DNA from: Muribaculaceae bacterium
GTDB taxonomy: Bacteria; Bacteroidota; Bacteroidia; Bacteroidales; Muribaculaceae
Assembly: GCA_017935045.1 (NCBI GenBank)
Contig: JAGBIJ010000020.1
Coordinates: forward strand, 1 to 64,000
Direction: 5' to 3'
Length of the DNA: 64,000 nucleotides
The translations under genes were made by a program, and so were the position numbers. Below, piece by piece: positions 17,617 through 26,058 of the stretch. The notes below the pieces were generated by a model, which did no database searches, had not been told where the DNA came from, and was given only the letters and a program-made list of their open reading frames with translations. Position 1 is the stretch's first letter; each line of letters begins with the position of its first letter.

Positions 17617-18237
17617 ATGAAGAAATTATTCCTGAGCATTTTGATTTGCATCGGCGCGATAGCATACGTTTACGCCGATACGAGCGCCGGCAACGGCAAT
17701 GTAATTCCGGCAGCAGGCAATACCGACGGGTATTACGAACTGGGCATGAGCCTCTACGAACAGGGCGATTATAAAGAGGCTCTGAAGCAATTCGGCATGT
17801 CGGCAAAAGAGGGAAACCATGATGCCCAATATCAGATAGGTCTTATGTTTCTTGAGGGCAAAGGCGTAAACGCCAATCCGGCCGATGCAGCCTATTGGTT
17901 TCGCAAAGCAGCGCAAAACGGTCATGCTGCCTCACAATTTGAGATAGGCTATTGCTTCGCCAACGGTGTAGGCGTACAACCTGACGAACGCATAGCCGCC
18001 GAATGGTTCTGGCGCGCCGCCGAACAGGGCGACCCCGACGCCGCTTTCTATCTGGCCCGTATGTACCGCGATGGCAAAGGTATGAACGCCAATATCGAAA
18101 AAGCCCGGAAGTATTATGAGATTGCCGCTAAAGCCGGTCTGCCTGAAGCCACTGATGAGCTCAACCAACTGCCGGCGCCTAAGGCTACATCGAACCTCGC
18201 ATCCCGCAAGTCTGCCCGAAAAGGGCGCAAGCGCTGA
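17617..18237 (+). CDS. Sel1-repeat (TPR-like) exported protein
   Basis: 206 residues when started at ATG 17617; a TTG four codons upstream is in frame but the ATG gives a cleaner signal peptide (KKLFLSILICIGAIAYVYA). Four Sel1-like repeats follow with the A-x-Y-x-L-G-x-x-Y/x-G-x-G-V pattern: YYELGMSLYEQGDYKEAL, AQYQIGLMFLEGKGVNANP, SQFEIGYCFANGVGVQPDE and AFYLARMYRDGKGMNANIE. The C-terminus is very basic. Such proteins are adaptor scaffolds, here probably periplasmic. Partners are unknown. The rmuC gene starts 5 bp later. Confidence 0.82.
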   Translation: MKKLFLSILICIGAIAYVYADTSAGNGNVIPAAGNTDGYYELGMSLYEQGDYKEALKQFGMSAKEGNHDAQYQIGLMFLEGKGVNANPADAAYWFRKAAQNGHAASQFEIGYCFANGVGVQPDERIAAEWFWRAAEQGDPDAAFYLARMYRDGKGMNANIEKARKYYEIAAKAGLPEATDELNQLPAPKATSNLASRKSARKGRKR

Positions 18238-18242
18238 CGACT

Positions 18243-19694
18243 ATGGAATATATTACAATATCCCTTTCCTTTCTTATCCTGGCGGCCATCATCGCCGGGA
18301 TAATATTTTTACGGCGTACTCGGCATATCTCCCCGGATGACGCGGCCGCTAAGATTGACGAGCGGCTGCAGGCCGAACGCCGTATGACCGAAATGATGGA
18401 CAATCTTGCACGTCGGCACGAGGAGGCCTTACGCCGGCAGACCGACCAGCTCAATCGCCAATACGAGACTCGCCTCGAGGCAATGCAGACCCGCCATGAA
18501 CAACAGGTGGCCGCGTTGCAGAGCCGCCATGAGCAGCAACTGGCTGCTATGAAAGCAGAATACGACAGGCAGCGTGCGGAAGCCGAGCAAAAGACCCGCA
18601 GAGAGGCCGATGACCTGCGACGCGAAAGCACGGCTCAGTTCAAGGCTCTGGCTGCAGAAATATTGAAATCGCAGACCGACGGGCTGAAAGAGCAGAATGT
18701 CGAGCAGATAGAAGCGCTGCTGAAGCCGCTGGCCGAGAATCTGGAGGGATTCCGCAAGGCCGTAACCGACTCATACGTACAGGAGAACGCCTCGCGCCAG
18801 TCGCTGACCGACCAGATAGACCGCCTTATGAAACTCAACGAAAGCATCGGCGCCGAGGCACGCAATCTTACGACGGCGCTGAAAGGCAATTCAAAAGTCC
18901 AGGGTGACTGGGGTGAAATGATTTTGGAAACTATGCTGGAGAACGCCGGGCTGGAACGCGGCATCCATTTCGACGTACAGCTGACCCGCGATGCCGGGGG
19001 TAATCAGCTGAAAGACGAAGATGGACGCCGGCAGCGTCCTGACGTAGTGGTCAATCTGCCGGATTCGCGCAAGCTGATAATCGACTCAAAAGTCTCTCTC
19101 ACAGCGTTTGCCGACTATTGCGCCGAAGAAGATGGGAAGCGCAAGGAGCAACTGCTGCATGCCCACATAGCTTCGGTACGCCGCCACATAGACGAGCTGG
19201 CCGGTAAAAAATACCAGAATACATTGTCTGGCAGCGCCGACCACGTGATGATGTTCATCCCCAACGAAGGGGCGTATCTGCTGGCCGTAAAAGAAGACAC
19301 TGAGCTGTGGCAATACGCCTACAACCGTCATGTGGCGCTTGTCTCCCCCACTCATCTGTTTTCCTCCATGCGCATAGTGTCACAACTGTGGATTCAGGAC
19401 AAGCAGAACCGCAATACTCTGGATATAGCGCGCAAAGGAGGCGCACTGTATGATAAGGTAATGCTGTTTCTCGGCGCAATGCAGGATTTAGGCAACGCAC
19501 TGGACAAGGCGCGTGACACCTACGACACCGCACTCTCACGCCTGACTACGGGACGGGGCAGCGTCACACGCCTCTCGGAAGACATGAAGAAACTCGGGGC
19601 AAAAGCGACCAAGACAATGCCAGCCTCGATAGTAAAGCGGCTGGAAACAGACGAAAACCAACTTATTTCCGAAAACGCGGAGCCTCGAACATAA
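18243..19694 (+). CDS. rmuC: DNA recombination protein RmuC
   Basis: 483 residues. One N-terminal membrane helix (ITISLSFLILAAIIAGIIFL), then a long coiled coil rich in Glu, Arg and Gln (residues about 35-145), then the RmuC nuclease-like domain with KGNSKVQGDWGEMILETMLENAGL, RPDVVVNLPDSRKLIIDSKVSLTAF and MFIPNEGAYLLA. The Asp...IDSK motif matches the PD-(D/E)XK-type core. RmuC limits DNA inversions at short inverted repeats in E. coli. Its last 32 bp overlap tail-to-tail with the patatin gene on the other strand. Confidence 0.92.
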   Translation: MEYITISLSFLILAAIIAGIIFLRRTRHISPDDAAAKIDERLQAERRMTEMMDNLARRHEEALRRQTDQLNRQYETRLEAMQTRHEQQVAALQSRHEQQLAAMKAEYDRQRAEAEQKTRREADDLRRESTAQFKALAAEILKSQTDGLKEQNVEQIEALLKPLAENLEGFRKAVTDSYVQENASRQSLTDQIDRLMKLNESIGAEARNLTTALKGNSKVQGDWGEMILETMLENAGLERGIHFDVQLTRDAGGNQLKDEDGRRQRPDVVVNLPDSRKLIIDSKVSLTAFADYCAEEDGKRKEQLLHAHIASVRRHIDELAGKKYQNTLSGSADHVMMFIPNEGAYLLAVKEDTELWQYAYNRHVALVSPTHLFSSMRIVSQLWIQDKQNRNTLDIARKGGALYDKVMLFLGAMQDLGNALDKARDTYDTALSRLTTGRGSVTRLSEDMKKLGAKATKTMPASIVKRLETDENQLISENAEPRT

Positions 19695-21990
19695 GCCCGA
19701 AAGCAATTCCGAAATTCCAGTTTCCGGCGGCCCGGCTCAAGTAATTGCCGTAGACAGACAGGCTGGCAAAAGAGAAGTTATAGACGGCAGCTGCCTCTCC
19801 CATAAATTGTGGCGTACGGAACCATGCGCCGTATTTTGCTGCGCCGGCATTATCCGCCGCCATCTGCCTGATCGGGCAGAACAGATAAAAATCGCCTCGC
19901 AACTGCAGATTGGTCATCAGCTGCCATACCGGGCTTGCGCCTATAGCCACATAGTTGTATGCCCGGAAAGCTTCATTGAAAGCATATCGGGTCGAGGGTG
20001 TTGGGCCAAAAGCCGGAGCGTGAACCAGTGCCGCATAATAATTTCCCCCCAGCTTGCCGGCCATAGCCCGGACATCGGCCGAAGCCCCGATAGAGACTGA
20101 TTTAGACACAGGATAATATTGAGTCCAATGTACGCTTGCCATCAGATTGTTGCGCGACAATTTCTTCGCTCCGCCAGCCAGCCCCGAAGTTATGCCGCTA
20201 CGATAATGCGAGCGTTCGTGCAGACCCTGCATACATACCTCCAGCTGCTGACCCATCGACGGGTACATATTGTTGTTCAGAGAGTTGGAAGCAAGTTCAA
20301 GCTGTATAGCCACCGTCCGGTAATCACATCTGTCCCGCTGTTCCTTGTCGAAATCAGACGCGTTACCCGGGAAAAAATAATCACGCTGATATGCAGCGCC
20401 AACCCCGGCAGACCATAGGTATCTGCGTGTCATGGCCATGGCATATTCAGCCCGCGCGTAAGTCTCGTCGGTCGTAATGAATACGGGATTGTCTGACAAT
20501 GAAAACAATACATCACTCTCGTAATATTTACGCCGGCTGCCGCACAGCTGTATCTGCATGTACGACGGTACGGCGCTTTTCAAGGTAAAGCGGGCCTGCC
20601 CGAATCCGGAATAATAGTTTTGTCCGAGCCAGGCCGCAATGTCCGCGTCAAGCGCATTATAGCTGAGAGTATGATAACCCGCGGTTAGATAAAGCATAGA
20701 ATTGGAGGAGGAGGTAAGCCAGCCACCGAAACCCGCGCTCCACTTCTTCTTCAAATCGACATCTACCATCATATTGAAGTGGCCCGAAGCGGCATTGTAG
20801 GTGGCTGTCGGACGTATATCCTCGATTTTACCTGACGATACAAGTCGATAATAGGCGTTTCGCGCCTGCCCGACACTTATCGTATCTCGTTTCGGCAAGC
20901 CCTCGAAACAAAATTTCACATAGCGGGCCGCCGTGCCTTCAATCCCCGAAACGCCGACAGAATCGAAACTAAGCTCCGGTGTGCCACGCCGCCATCGCAT
21001 ACGTCTGGAAGCCACATCTCCGGCAGGCACTCGCGTCTGTATGCGGGCCTTGACCTTGTCAAGCATGGCGAGACCCGTACGATAGCCTATGGCATATATT
21101 TCGTCGGCCTTTCCGAAGTCAAGCACACCGAACTGAAGCACGGGAACCTGAATCTTCACGCCGAGATTCTCGGGTACGCTGTAGTCATTGTTCTGTATTA
21201 TCATATCCTCCAGCTGCTGGAACAGATCTCCGGCTATCGGCTTGGTGTCAGGGCCGCTTACCGAAACACCTATTATGACATCCGGATTAAAATCTTCGTG
21301 CATGACATCGACCGGAAAATTGTCATATATTCCCCCATCATATACCAGCACTCCATTCATCTCAATCGGCTTGAACACCATGGGGAAGCTCATTGAAGCC
21401 CTGACTGCGTCGCCGAGACTGCCGGAAGCGCACACAATCTTATGCTTACGGTAGACATCGCTTGCTACACAACGGAACGGAACGAACAATCTGTCAAAGT
21501 TTCCGCCACACTGTGCCGTATAGGGGCTGAACAATCTCATAAATTCAAAATTCATCGGAATAGGATTAATCAGAGGTCCCGATAAAATATTCGTGCTGAC
21601 CTTTGTCGTATCCTTGAAATCGAACTGCAACTGCAGCATACGGGGTGTCGGTTCCTGTCTTTCAAGATAGTATGTCAGATTCTCGTCAATCTGCCCGGTA
21701 CTCCATGAATAAAAGTCCCGTGACTTGACCAGCTCAAGTATTTCATCCGGCGACCATCCGCACGAATACAGGCTGCCCACTACTGCGCCCATTGATGTGC
21801 CGGCTACATAATCTATCGGTATGCCGTTGTCCTCCAACGCCTTGATTACCCCTATATGGGCTATGCCCTTCGCGCCGCCACCGCTAAGGACAAGCCCCAC
21901 TTTCTCAGCATGACCGGCAATGCCTGTCGCCATGCACATCAGCACAACCCACAGACGCGTCACTAAGCTATTTCCTTTGTTTCCTGACAT
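19663..21990 (-). CDS. Outer-membrane patatin-like phospholipase with BamA-type barrel
   Basis: 775 residues with a signal peptide. The patatin domain has the oxyanion loop SGGGAKGIAHIG (near residue 36), the nucleophile GTSMG with Ser66, and the dyad Asp218 in VYDGGIYDNFP. After about residue 320 there is a POTRA-like segment and then a beta-barrel region of the surface-antigen family ending in a strand with terminal aromatics (FGIAFGLMFEAPRF). This architecture matches the PlpD/type Vd group, though in Bacteroidota the lipase often stays anchored. It likely hydrolyses membrane lipids or acyl esters. A TAACTTCGC -7-like box ends only 6 nt before the ATG, suggesting a leaderless mRNA. Confidence 0.88.
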   Translation of the reverse strand: MSGNKGNSLVTRLWVVLMCMATGIAGHAEKVGLVLSGGGAKGIAHIGVIKALEDNGIPIDYVAGTSMGAVVGSLYSCGWSPDEILELVKSRDFYSWSTGQIDENLTYYLERQEPTPRMLQLQFDFKDTTKVSTNILSGPLINPIPMNFEFMRLFSPYTAQCGGNFDRLFVPFRCVASDVYRKHKIVCASGSLGDAVRASMSFPMVFKPIEMNGVLVYDGGIYDNFPVDVMHEDFNPDVIIGVSVSGPDTKPIAGDLFQQLEDMIIQNNDYSVPENLGVKIQVPVLQFGVLDFGKADEIYAIGYRTGLAMLDKVKARIQTRVPAGDVASRRMRWRRGTPELSFDSVGVSGIEGTAARYVKFCFEGLPKRDTISVGQARNAYYRLVSSGKIEDIRPTATYNAASGHFNMMVDVDLKKKWSAGFGGWLTSSSNSMLYLTAGYHTLSYNALDADIAAWLGQNYYSGFGQARFTLKSAVPSYMQIQLCGSRRKYYESDVLFSLSDNPVFITTDETYARAEYAMAMTRRYLWSAGVGAAYQRDYFFPGNASDFDKEQRDRCDYRTVAIQLELASNSLNNNMYPSMGQQLEVCMQGLHERSHYRSGITSGLAGGAKKLSRNNLMASVHWTQYYPVSKSVSIGASADVRAMAGKLGGNYYAALVHAPAFGPTPSTRYAFNEAFRAYNYVAIGASPVWQLMTNLQLRGDFYLFCPIRQMAADNAGAAKYGAWFRTPQFMGEAAAVYNFSFASLSVYGNYLSRAAGNWNFGIAFGLMFEAPRFRK

Positions 21991-22057
21991 GATGACGCGA
22001 AGTTACGAAATTATTTCCAACTGACCGCCTCCGCCCTCCCGCCATCTGCATTTAAAC

Positions 22058-22090
22058 TTGGCCATCTATGGATTTTTTTTTAATTTTGCA
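22058..22090 (+). promoter_or_regulatory. Promoter immediately before the chromate transporter start
   Basis: TTG at 22058-22060 and TAATTTTGCA at 22081-22090, 20 bp apart. The ATG is at 22096, so the transcript would start at or within a few nucleotides of the start codon. Confidence 0.65.
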
Positions 22091-22095
22091 GCGTG

Positions 22096-22719
22096 ATGAC
22101 ACAATCTGCACATAAGAATATCTCCCCTTCCTCTGCCGGCGGTCTATGGCCTTTGTTCCTTTCCTTTCTTAAGATAGGCGCATTCACATTCGGCGGCGGA
22201 TGGGCCATGATAAGTATCATAGAGCGCGAGATAGTAGACAAACATCACTGGATCAGACGCGACGAGTTTCTCGACCTGCTGGCTTTGGCTCAGTCACTGC
22301 CCGGCATCCTCGCCGTCAACATATCAGTGGCCGTCGGAGACAAAATGCGCGGATTGCGGGGCAGCCTCGCCGCCTCGCTGGGTTCCGTACTGCCGTCGTT
22401 CATTATCATTCTGCTGATAGCGATTTTCCTTACGCCCGATGTGATCAAGCACAATCGCGTAATCTCGGCGATATTCATGGGTATAAGGCCTGCAGTAGTC
22501 GCGCTGATCATAGCGCCGGTCATAAGCTCGGCCAAAGCTGCGAAAATCGGAATGAAGACACTATGGATACCGGTGCTTGTCGCCCTTATGATTTCGCTTG
22601 ATATAGGATTCCTGTCCAACCCGATTCTATATATTATCCTCGGCGGAGCAGGCGGCTGGCTTTACTTCATCTGGAGCAGACGCCGACTCTCGTCACGCAG
22701 AAAAGGAGGTGTGCGATGA
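22096..22719 (+). CDS. Chromate transporter family protein, first half
   Basis: 207 residues from ATG 22096 (a GTG one codon before is also in frame). CHR domain with FLKIGAFTFGGGWAMI near the N-terminus, the FGGGxAM motif of the family, ALAQSLPGILAVNISVAVG and about six membrane helices. In this phylum the ChrA function is split into two short proteins that probably pair. The family exports chromate or sulfate-like anions by proton or anion exchange; the physiological ion here is unknown. It overlaps the second half-gene by 4 bp (ATGA). Confidence 0.88.
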   Translation: MTQSAHKNISPSSAGGLWPLFLSFLKIGAFTFGGGWAMISIIEREIVDKHHWIRRDEFLDLLALAQSLPGILAVNISVAVGDKMRGLRGSLAASLGSVLPSFIIILLIAIFLTPDVIKHNRVISAIFMGIRPAVVALIIAPVISSAKAAKIGMKTLWIPVLVALMISLDIGFLSNPILYIILGGAGGWLYFIWSRRRLSSRRKGGVR

Positions 22720-23321
22720 TTTATCTCAAGCTGATATGGGCGTATATCAAAATCGGGCTTTTCGGTTTTGGCGGAGGCTACGCCATGCTATCTCTGGTAG
22801 AACACACCGTCGTAGACCCCGGATGGATATCCGAGACCATGTTTACCGACATCGTGGCCATATCCCAGATGACTCCCGGCCCGATAGGCATAAACTCGGC
22901 CACCTACATAGGTTACGCCGCCCCCGGCTCAGTCAGTCCGGAACTGTTCGGCGCCCCTGTGTGGGGAATACTCGGCGCCCTGCTATGCACTATGGCCGTA
23001 GTCATACCCTCCTACCTGCTCGTACTCTATGCTTCCCACTTTATCCGCCGCCACAGCGAAAGCGGAGTCATAAAAGGCATATTTTCCGGGCTGCGCCCTG
23101 TAGTGGTAGGACTGATTGCATCCGCTGCCATCTTGCTGATGAACAATGCCAATTTCAATCCTAACGGCATAGACTGGCAACTGGTTGTCAATATAATAAT
23201 ATGTGTGGCGGCTTTCATACTCGTCTTTTTCCCCATCCCATGGCGTGGTAAAAAGATAAAGCTGCATCCTATTTTCGTAATTATTCTGGCCGGAATAGCC
23301 GGCTATATCATATATATCTGA
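22716..23321 (+). CDS. Chromate transporter family protein, second half
   Basis: 201 residues, a second CHR domain: WAYIKIGLFGFGGGYAMLSLVEH with the FGGGYAM motif, ISQMTPGPIGINSATYIGY with the PGP motif, and about six membrane helices. The short-chain pair (this and the upstream gene) is expected to form one heteromeric transporter with antiparallel halves. Start codon lies within the stop of its partner, so translation is coupled. folC follows after 4 bp and may be expressed from the same transcript. Confidence 0.88.
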   Translation: MIYLKLIWAYIKIGLFGFGGGYAMLSLVEHTVVDPGWISETMFTDIVAISQMTPGPIGINSATYIGYAAPGSVSPELFGAPVWGILGALLCTMAVVIPSYLLVLYASHFIRRHSESGVIKGIFSGLRPVVVGLIASAAILLMNNANFNPNGIDWQLVVNIIICVAAFILVFFPIPWRGKKIKLHPIFVIILAGIAGYIIYI

Positions 23322-23325
23322 ACAG

Positions 23326-24618
23326 ATGGAATACTCCGAAGCCATAGAATGGCTGTACAATCAGCTGCCGATGTTCTCTCGCGTAGGACAGGCAGCATAT
23401 AAACCGGGGCTGGACACAAGTCTTGCCATAGACGCCCACTTCGGCCATCCCCACCGCAGTTTCAAATCGATACACATAGCCGGTACCAACGGCAAAGGCT
23501 CCACTTCCCATTCGCTGGCCGCCGTCCTGCAATCCCAAGGATATAAGGTAGGTCTTTACACTTCGCCCCATCTTGCCGACTTCCGCGAACGCATCCGCGT
23601 CAACGGGCAGATGATAGGCCACAGCGATGTCATCAACTTCATCGAGCGCTACCGACACAGCGGCTACGACGGTCATCCCTCTTTCTTTGAACTTACCATG
23701 ATGATGGCTTTCGATTGGTTTGCCACACAAAAGGTAGATTATGCCGTAATCGAGACCGGAATGGGCGGACGACTGGATTCCACCAATATCATCACGCCTA
23801 TAGCCTGCGTGATTACCAACATATCCAAAGACCATACACAGTTTCTTGGCGACACGCTGGAAAAGATAGCCGGAGAGAAAGCCGGCATCATCAAGCCCGG
23901 CATACCGGTAACCATCGGAGAAGCCGAAGGCAAGGTCCGCGAGGTGTTCATACATAAAGCAAAGGATTGCAACGCGCCGATACGCTTTGCCGACGAGGAA
24001 GCCGATATCGCTCCGATAGACAATCTTGATAAGGTCATAACTCCATACGGCAGCGTATGCTATGATCTCAAAGGAGACTATCAGCGGGCTAACCTGCTCA
24101 CTGTGCTGACAGCCATACGCATGTTGCGCGATCAGGGAGTAGCCATCAGTAATGACGCGATAATCGCCGGGCTCGGGGCCGTATGCCGTCTGACAGGATT
24201 GGCCGGCAGATGGATGCGTCTGTCCGACAAACCGCTGGCAATAGCCGATACCGGACACAACGAGGCCGGACTGAAGTACAACATGGCGCAACTGGCCCGC
24301 ATAGCCCGGAGACATCCGGCCGGAAAAATCAGAATGGTAATAGGCTTTGTGGCAGACAAAGATGTGGAGCATATATTGCCGCTGTTTCCCGCAGAGGCCG
24401 TATACTACGTTACCCAGGCAGCCATTCCGCGGGCTCTCGATGCCCGATGCCTTGGTCAGATGTGTGACAAGGCAGGCTTGAATAACCGTATATATACCGA
24501 TGTGGAGACTGCATGGAAGGCAGCTCTGTCGGAAGCTGGCGAAGAAGACATCATATATATAGGAGGCTCTACATTTATCGTAGCCGACCTGCTGAAATAT
24601 ACCGGCACAGCTGAATGA
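23326..24618 (+). CDS. folC: Bifunctional dihydrofolate synthase/folylpolyglutamate synthase
   Basis: 430 residues of the Mur ligase superfamily. P-loop GTNGKGSTSHSLA near residue 48, DFRERIRVNG, the TGMGGRLDSTNI motif, TNISKDHTQFLGDTLEKIAGEKAGI with the carbamoylated-lysine region, and AGRWM and DTGHNEAG in the C-terminal half. It adds glutamate to dihydropteroate and then to folates, in the cytoplasm. It sits four bases after the transporter pair and overlaps the IMPACT-family gene by 4 bp. Confidence 0.93.
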   Translation: MEYSEAIEWLYNQLPMFSRVGQAAYKPGLDTSLAIDAHFGHPHRSFKSIHIAGTNGKGSTSHSLAAVLQSQGYKVGLYTSPHLADFRERIRVNGQMIGHSDVINFIERYRHSGYDGHPSFFELTMMMAFDWFATQKVDYAVIETGMGGRLDSTNIITPIACVITNISKDHTQFLGDTLEKIAGEKAGIIKPGIPVTIGEAEGKVREVFIHKAKDCNAPIRFADEEADIAPIDNLDKVITPYGSVCYDLKGDYQRANLLTVLTAIRMLRDQGVAISNDAIIAGLGAVCRLTGLAGRWMRLSDKPLAIADTGHNEAGLKYNMAQLARIARRHPAGKIRMVIGFVADKDVEHILPLFPAEAVYYVTQAAIPRALDARCLGQMCDKAGLNNRIYTDVETAWKAALSEAGEEDIIYIGGSTFIVADLLKYTGTAE

Positions 24619-25217
24619 GCGATCTGTATAAGACCATTACCGGTGTCGGACAGGGGCTGGTCCGCGAGAAAATGAGCCGGTTCATTTCCTTCGCCATACC
24701 TGCGGAAAGCAGCGACGAGGCACGCCAATACATAAAGGAGTACCAGAACAAATATCACGACGCGCGCCATGTATGCTGGGCCTACGTGCTCGGCCCGGAC
24801 AGACAGACATGGCAATGCAACGACAACGGAGAGCCATCAGGTACGGCCGGGAAACCGATACTTGGCCAGATCAATTCCTTCGGTCTGACGAATATACTCA
24901 TAGTGGTCGTACGATACTTCGGAGGTATAAAGCTCGGCACCTCAGGACTGATTTCCGCCTATCGTGAGGCCGCCCGCGAGGCCATAGAGAACTCAGTGAT
25001 AGAAGAGCGGCATGACTGCCGCAATGTCAACATCCGGTTCCCCTATCTGGCTATGAACGACGTTATGAAGCTCTGCAAGACCTTCGGACTCGTCCCGCAG
25101 AATCAGCAATTCGACAATTCCTGCTCGATGCAGGTAAGCGTAAGGCTCGACCACCTGCAGCATCTGCTCTCAGCTATAGCAGACATCGACGGCGCCAGCG
25201 CCGACACGCCAGACTGA
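24615..25217 (+). CDS. YigZ/IMPACT family protein
   Basis: 200 residues. The N-terminal UPF0029 domain is seen in SRFISFAIPAESSDEARQYI, RHVCWAYVLGP, NDNGEPSGTAGKPIL and VVVRYFGGIKLGTSGLI, and the C-terminal DUF1949-like ferredoxin fold follows from residue 135. Known relatives are linked to translation or stress regulation, or to proline peptide handling, without a firmly set activity. Translationally coupled to folC. Confidence 0.9.
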   Translation: MSDLYKTITGVGQGLVREKMSRFISFAIPAESSDEARQYIKEYQNKYHDARHVCWAYVLGPDRQTWQCNDNGEPSGTAGKPILGQINSFGLTNILIVVVRYFGGIKLGTSGLISAYREAAREAIENSVIEERHDCRNVNIRFPYLAMNDVMKLCKTFGLVPQNQQFDNSCSMQVSVRLDHLQHLLSAIADIDGASADTPD

Positions 25218-25379
25218 AATCAATAAAAATCGCCTCTTAATTACAGATTTTTAACCTATTATAGCTCACAATTCAAAAATTATTCCGATATTTGCACTGC
25301 AATTTTCGACAACGGGATTTTTTATTCCGACGAAAAGAACAGCAAAAGCAGAATTATCAATAACAAAAGCAATATAATC

Positions 25380-25652
25380 ATGACAAAAGCTGATATTGTA
25401 AACGAAATTTCGCGTAGCACCGGTCTGGAGAAAGCTGCCGTCCTCACTACTGTAGAAAAATTCATGGAGGTTGTCAAGGATTCCATGGCTCACGGCGAGA
25501 ATGTATATCTCCGCGGCTTCGGCAGCTTCATCGTGAAGACCCGCAAGGAGAAGACAGCACGCAACATCTCCAAGAACACTACCATCATCATCCCCGAACA
25601 CAAGGTGCCCGCTTTCAAGCCCGCCAAGACGTTCATCGAGGATGTACGCTGA
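25380..25652 (+). CDS. HU/IHF family DNA-binding protein
   Basis: 90 residues, the full length of the family. MTKADIVNEISRSTGLEK starts the helical body; NVYLRGFGSFIVKTRKEKTARN contains the GFGSF turn, and PEHKVPAFKPAKTF is the DNA-minor-groove arm and C-terminal helix. It bends and compacts DNA. The 160 bp upstream is AT-rich; an ATATTTGC element at 25288-25295 could be part of a promoter but has no good -33 box. Confidence 0.93.
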   Translation: MTKADIVNEISRSTGLEKAAVLTTVEKFMEVVKDSMAHGENVYLRGFGSFIVKTRKEKTARNISKNTTIIIPEHKVPAFKPAKTFIEDVR

Positions 25653-25717
25653 TTTCGCGTAAACAACGTCATTAATTGACATAATTATCATTCATATAAC
25701 ATAATAATTTTAACATT

Positions 25718-25807
25718 ATGCCCAGCGGAAAAAAAAGAAAAGGCCACAAGATGGCTACCCACAAGCGTAAAAAGAGACTGAGAAAGAATCGTCACAAGAA
25801 GAAATAA
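25718..25807 (+). CDS. 29-residue basic mS38 (AURKAIP1/COX24)-like ribosomal peptide
   Basis: ATG CCC AGC GGA opens a 29-codon frame that ends in TAA. The peptide is 60 percent Lys, Arg and His and carries the KRKGHKMATHKRKKRLRKNR block, which I recognise as the short Bacteroidota protein annotated as AURKAIP1/COX24 domain, related to mitochondrial ribosomal protein mS38. An association with the small ribosomal subunit is likely by family. It is 65 bp downstream of the HU gene. Too short for most gene callers. Confidence 0.8.
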   Translation: MPSGKKRKGHKMATHKRKKRLRKNRHKKK

Positions 25808-25936
25808 CGACCGGATGCGCCGGCGCGTCTTCTGCGCTAAACCACAGGATGCGCCGCTATCCCAAACCTCAGACTCCAAGGGTAAAGAACAGACTTTCGT
25901 GTTGCTCGGGCCGCAGACAATGGCCATAGAAACCGT

Positions 25937-26058
25937 AAGTTTGTTCTTTGCATATACCTTGCCTGACAGGCATCCATTCTGCTCCCCGATCCGCGGAGAC
26001 AGCAGCGGACCGCAGTCCCGCGAGGGACTTCCACTCAAAGATTCACATCTTTACTGAA
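25937..26058 (+). promoter_or_regulatory. Promoter and structured leader of RNase E/G
   Basis: TAAGTTTG at 25937-25944 fits the -7 consensus (no clear -33 box). The leader of about 105 nt has a perfect hairpin AGTCCC-GCGA-GGGACT near 26013-26028, preceded by CCGCGGAGACAGCAGCGG which can also fold. By analogy with the E. coli rne leader it could mediate feedback cleavage; that is inference. Confidence 0.4.

Noticed and set aside
25948..26058. N-terminal extension of RNase E/G from an upstream ATG
   Set aside because: The 37 extra codons fall in a structured leader and do not resemble the family, while MKSELIVDV is a usual family start.
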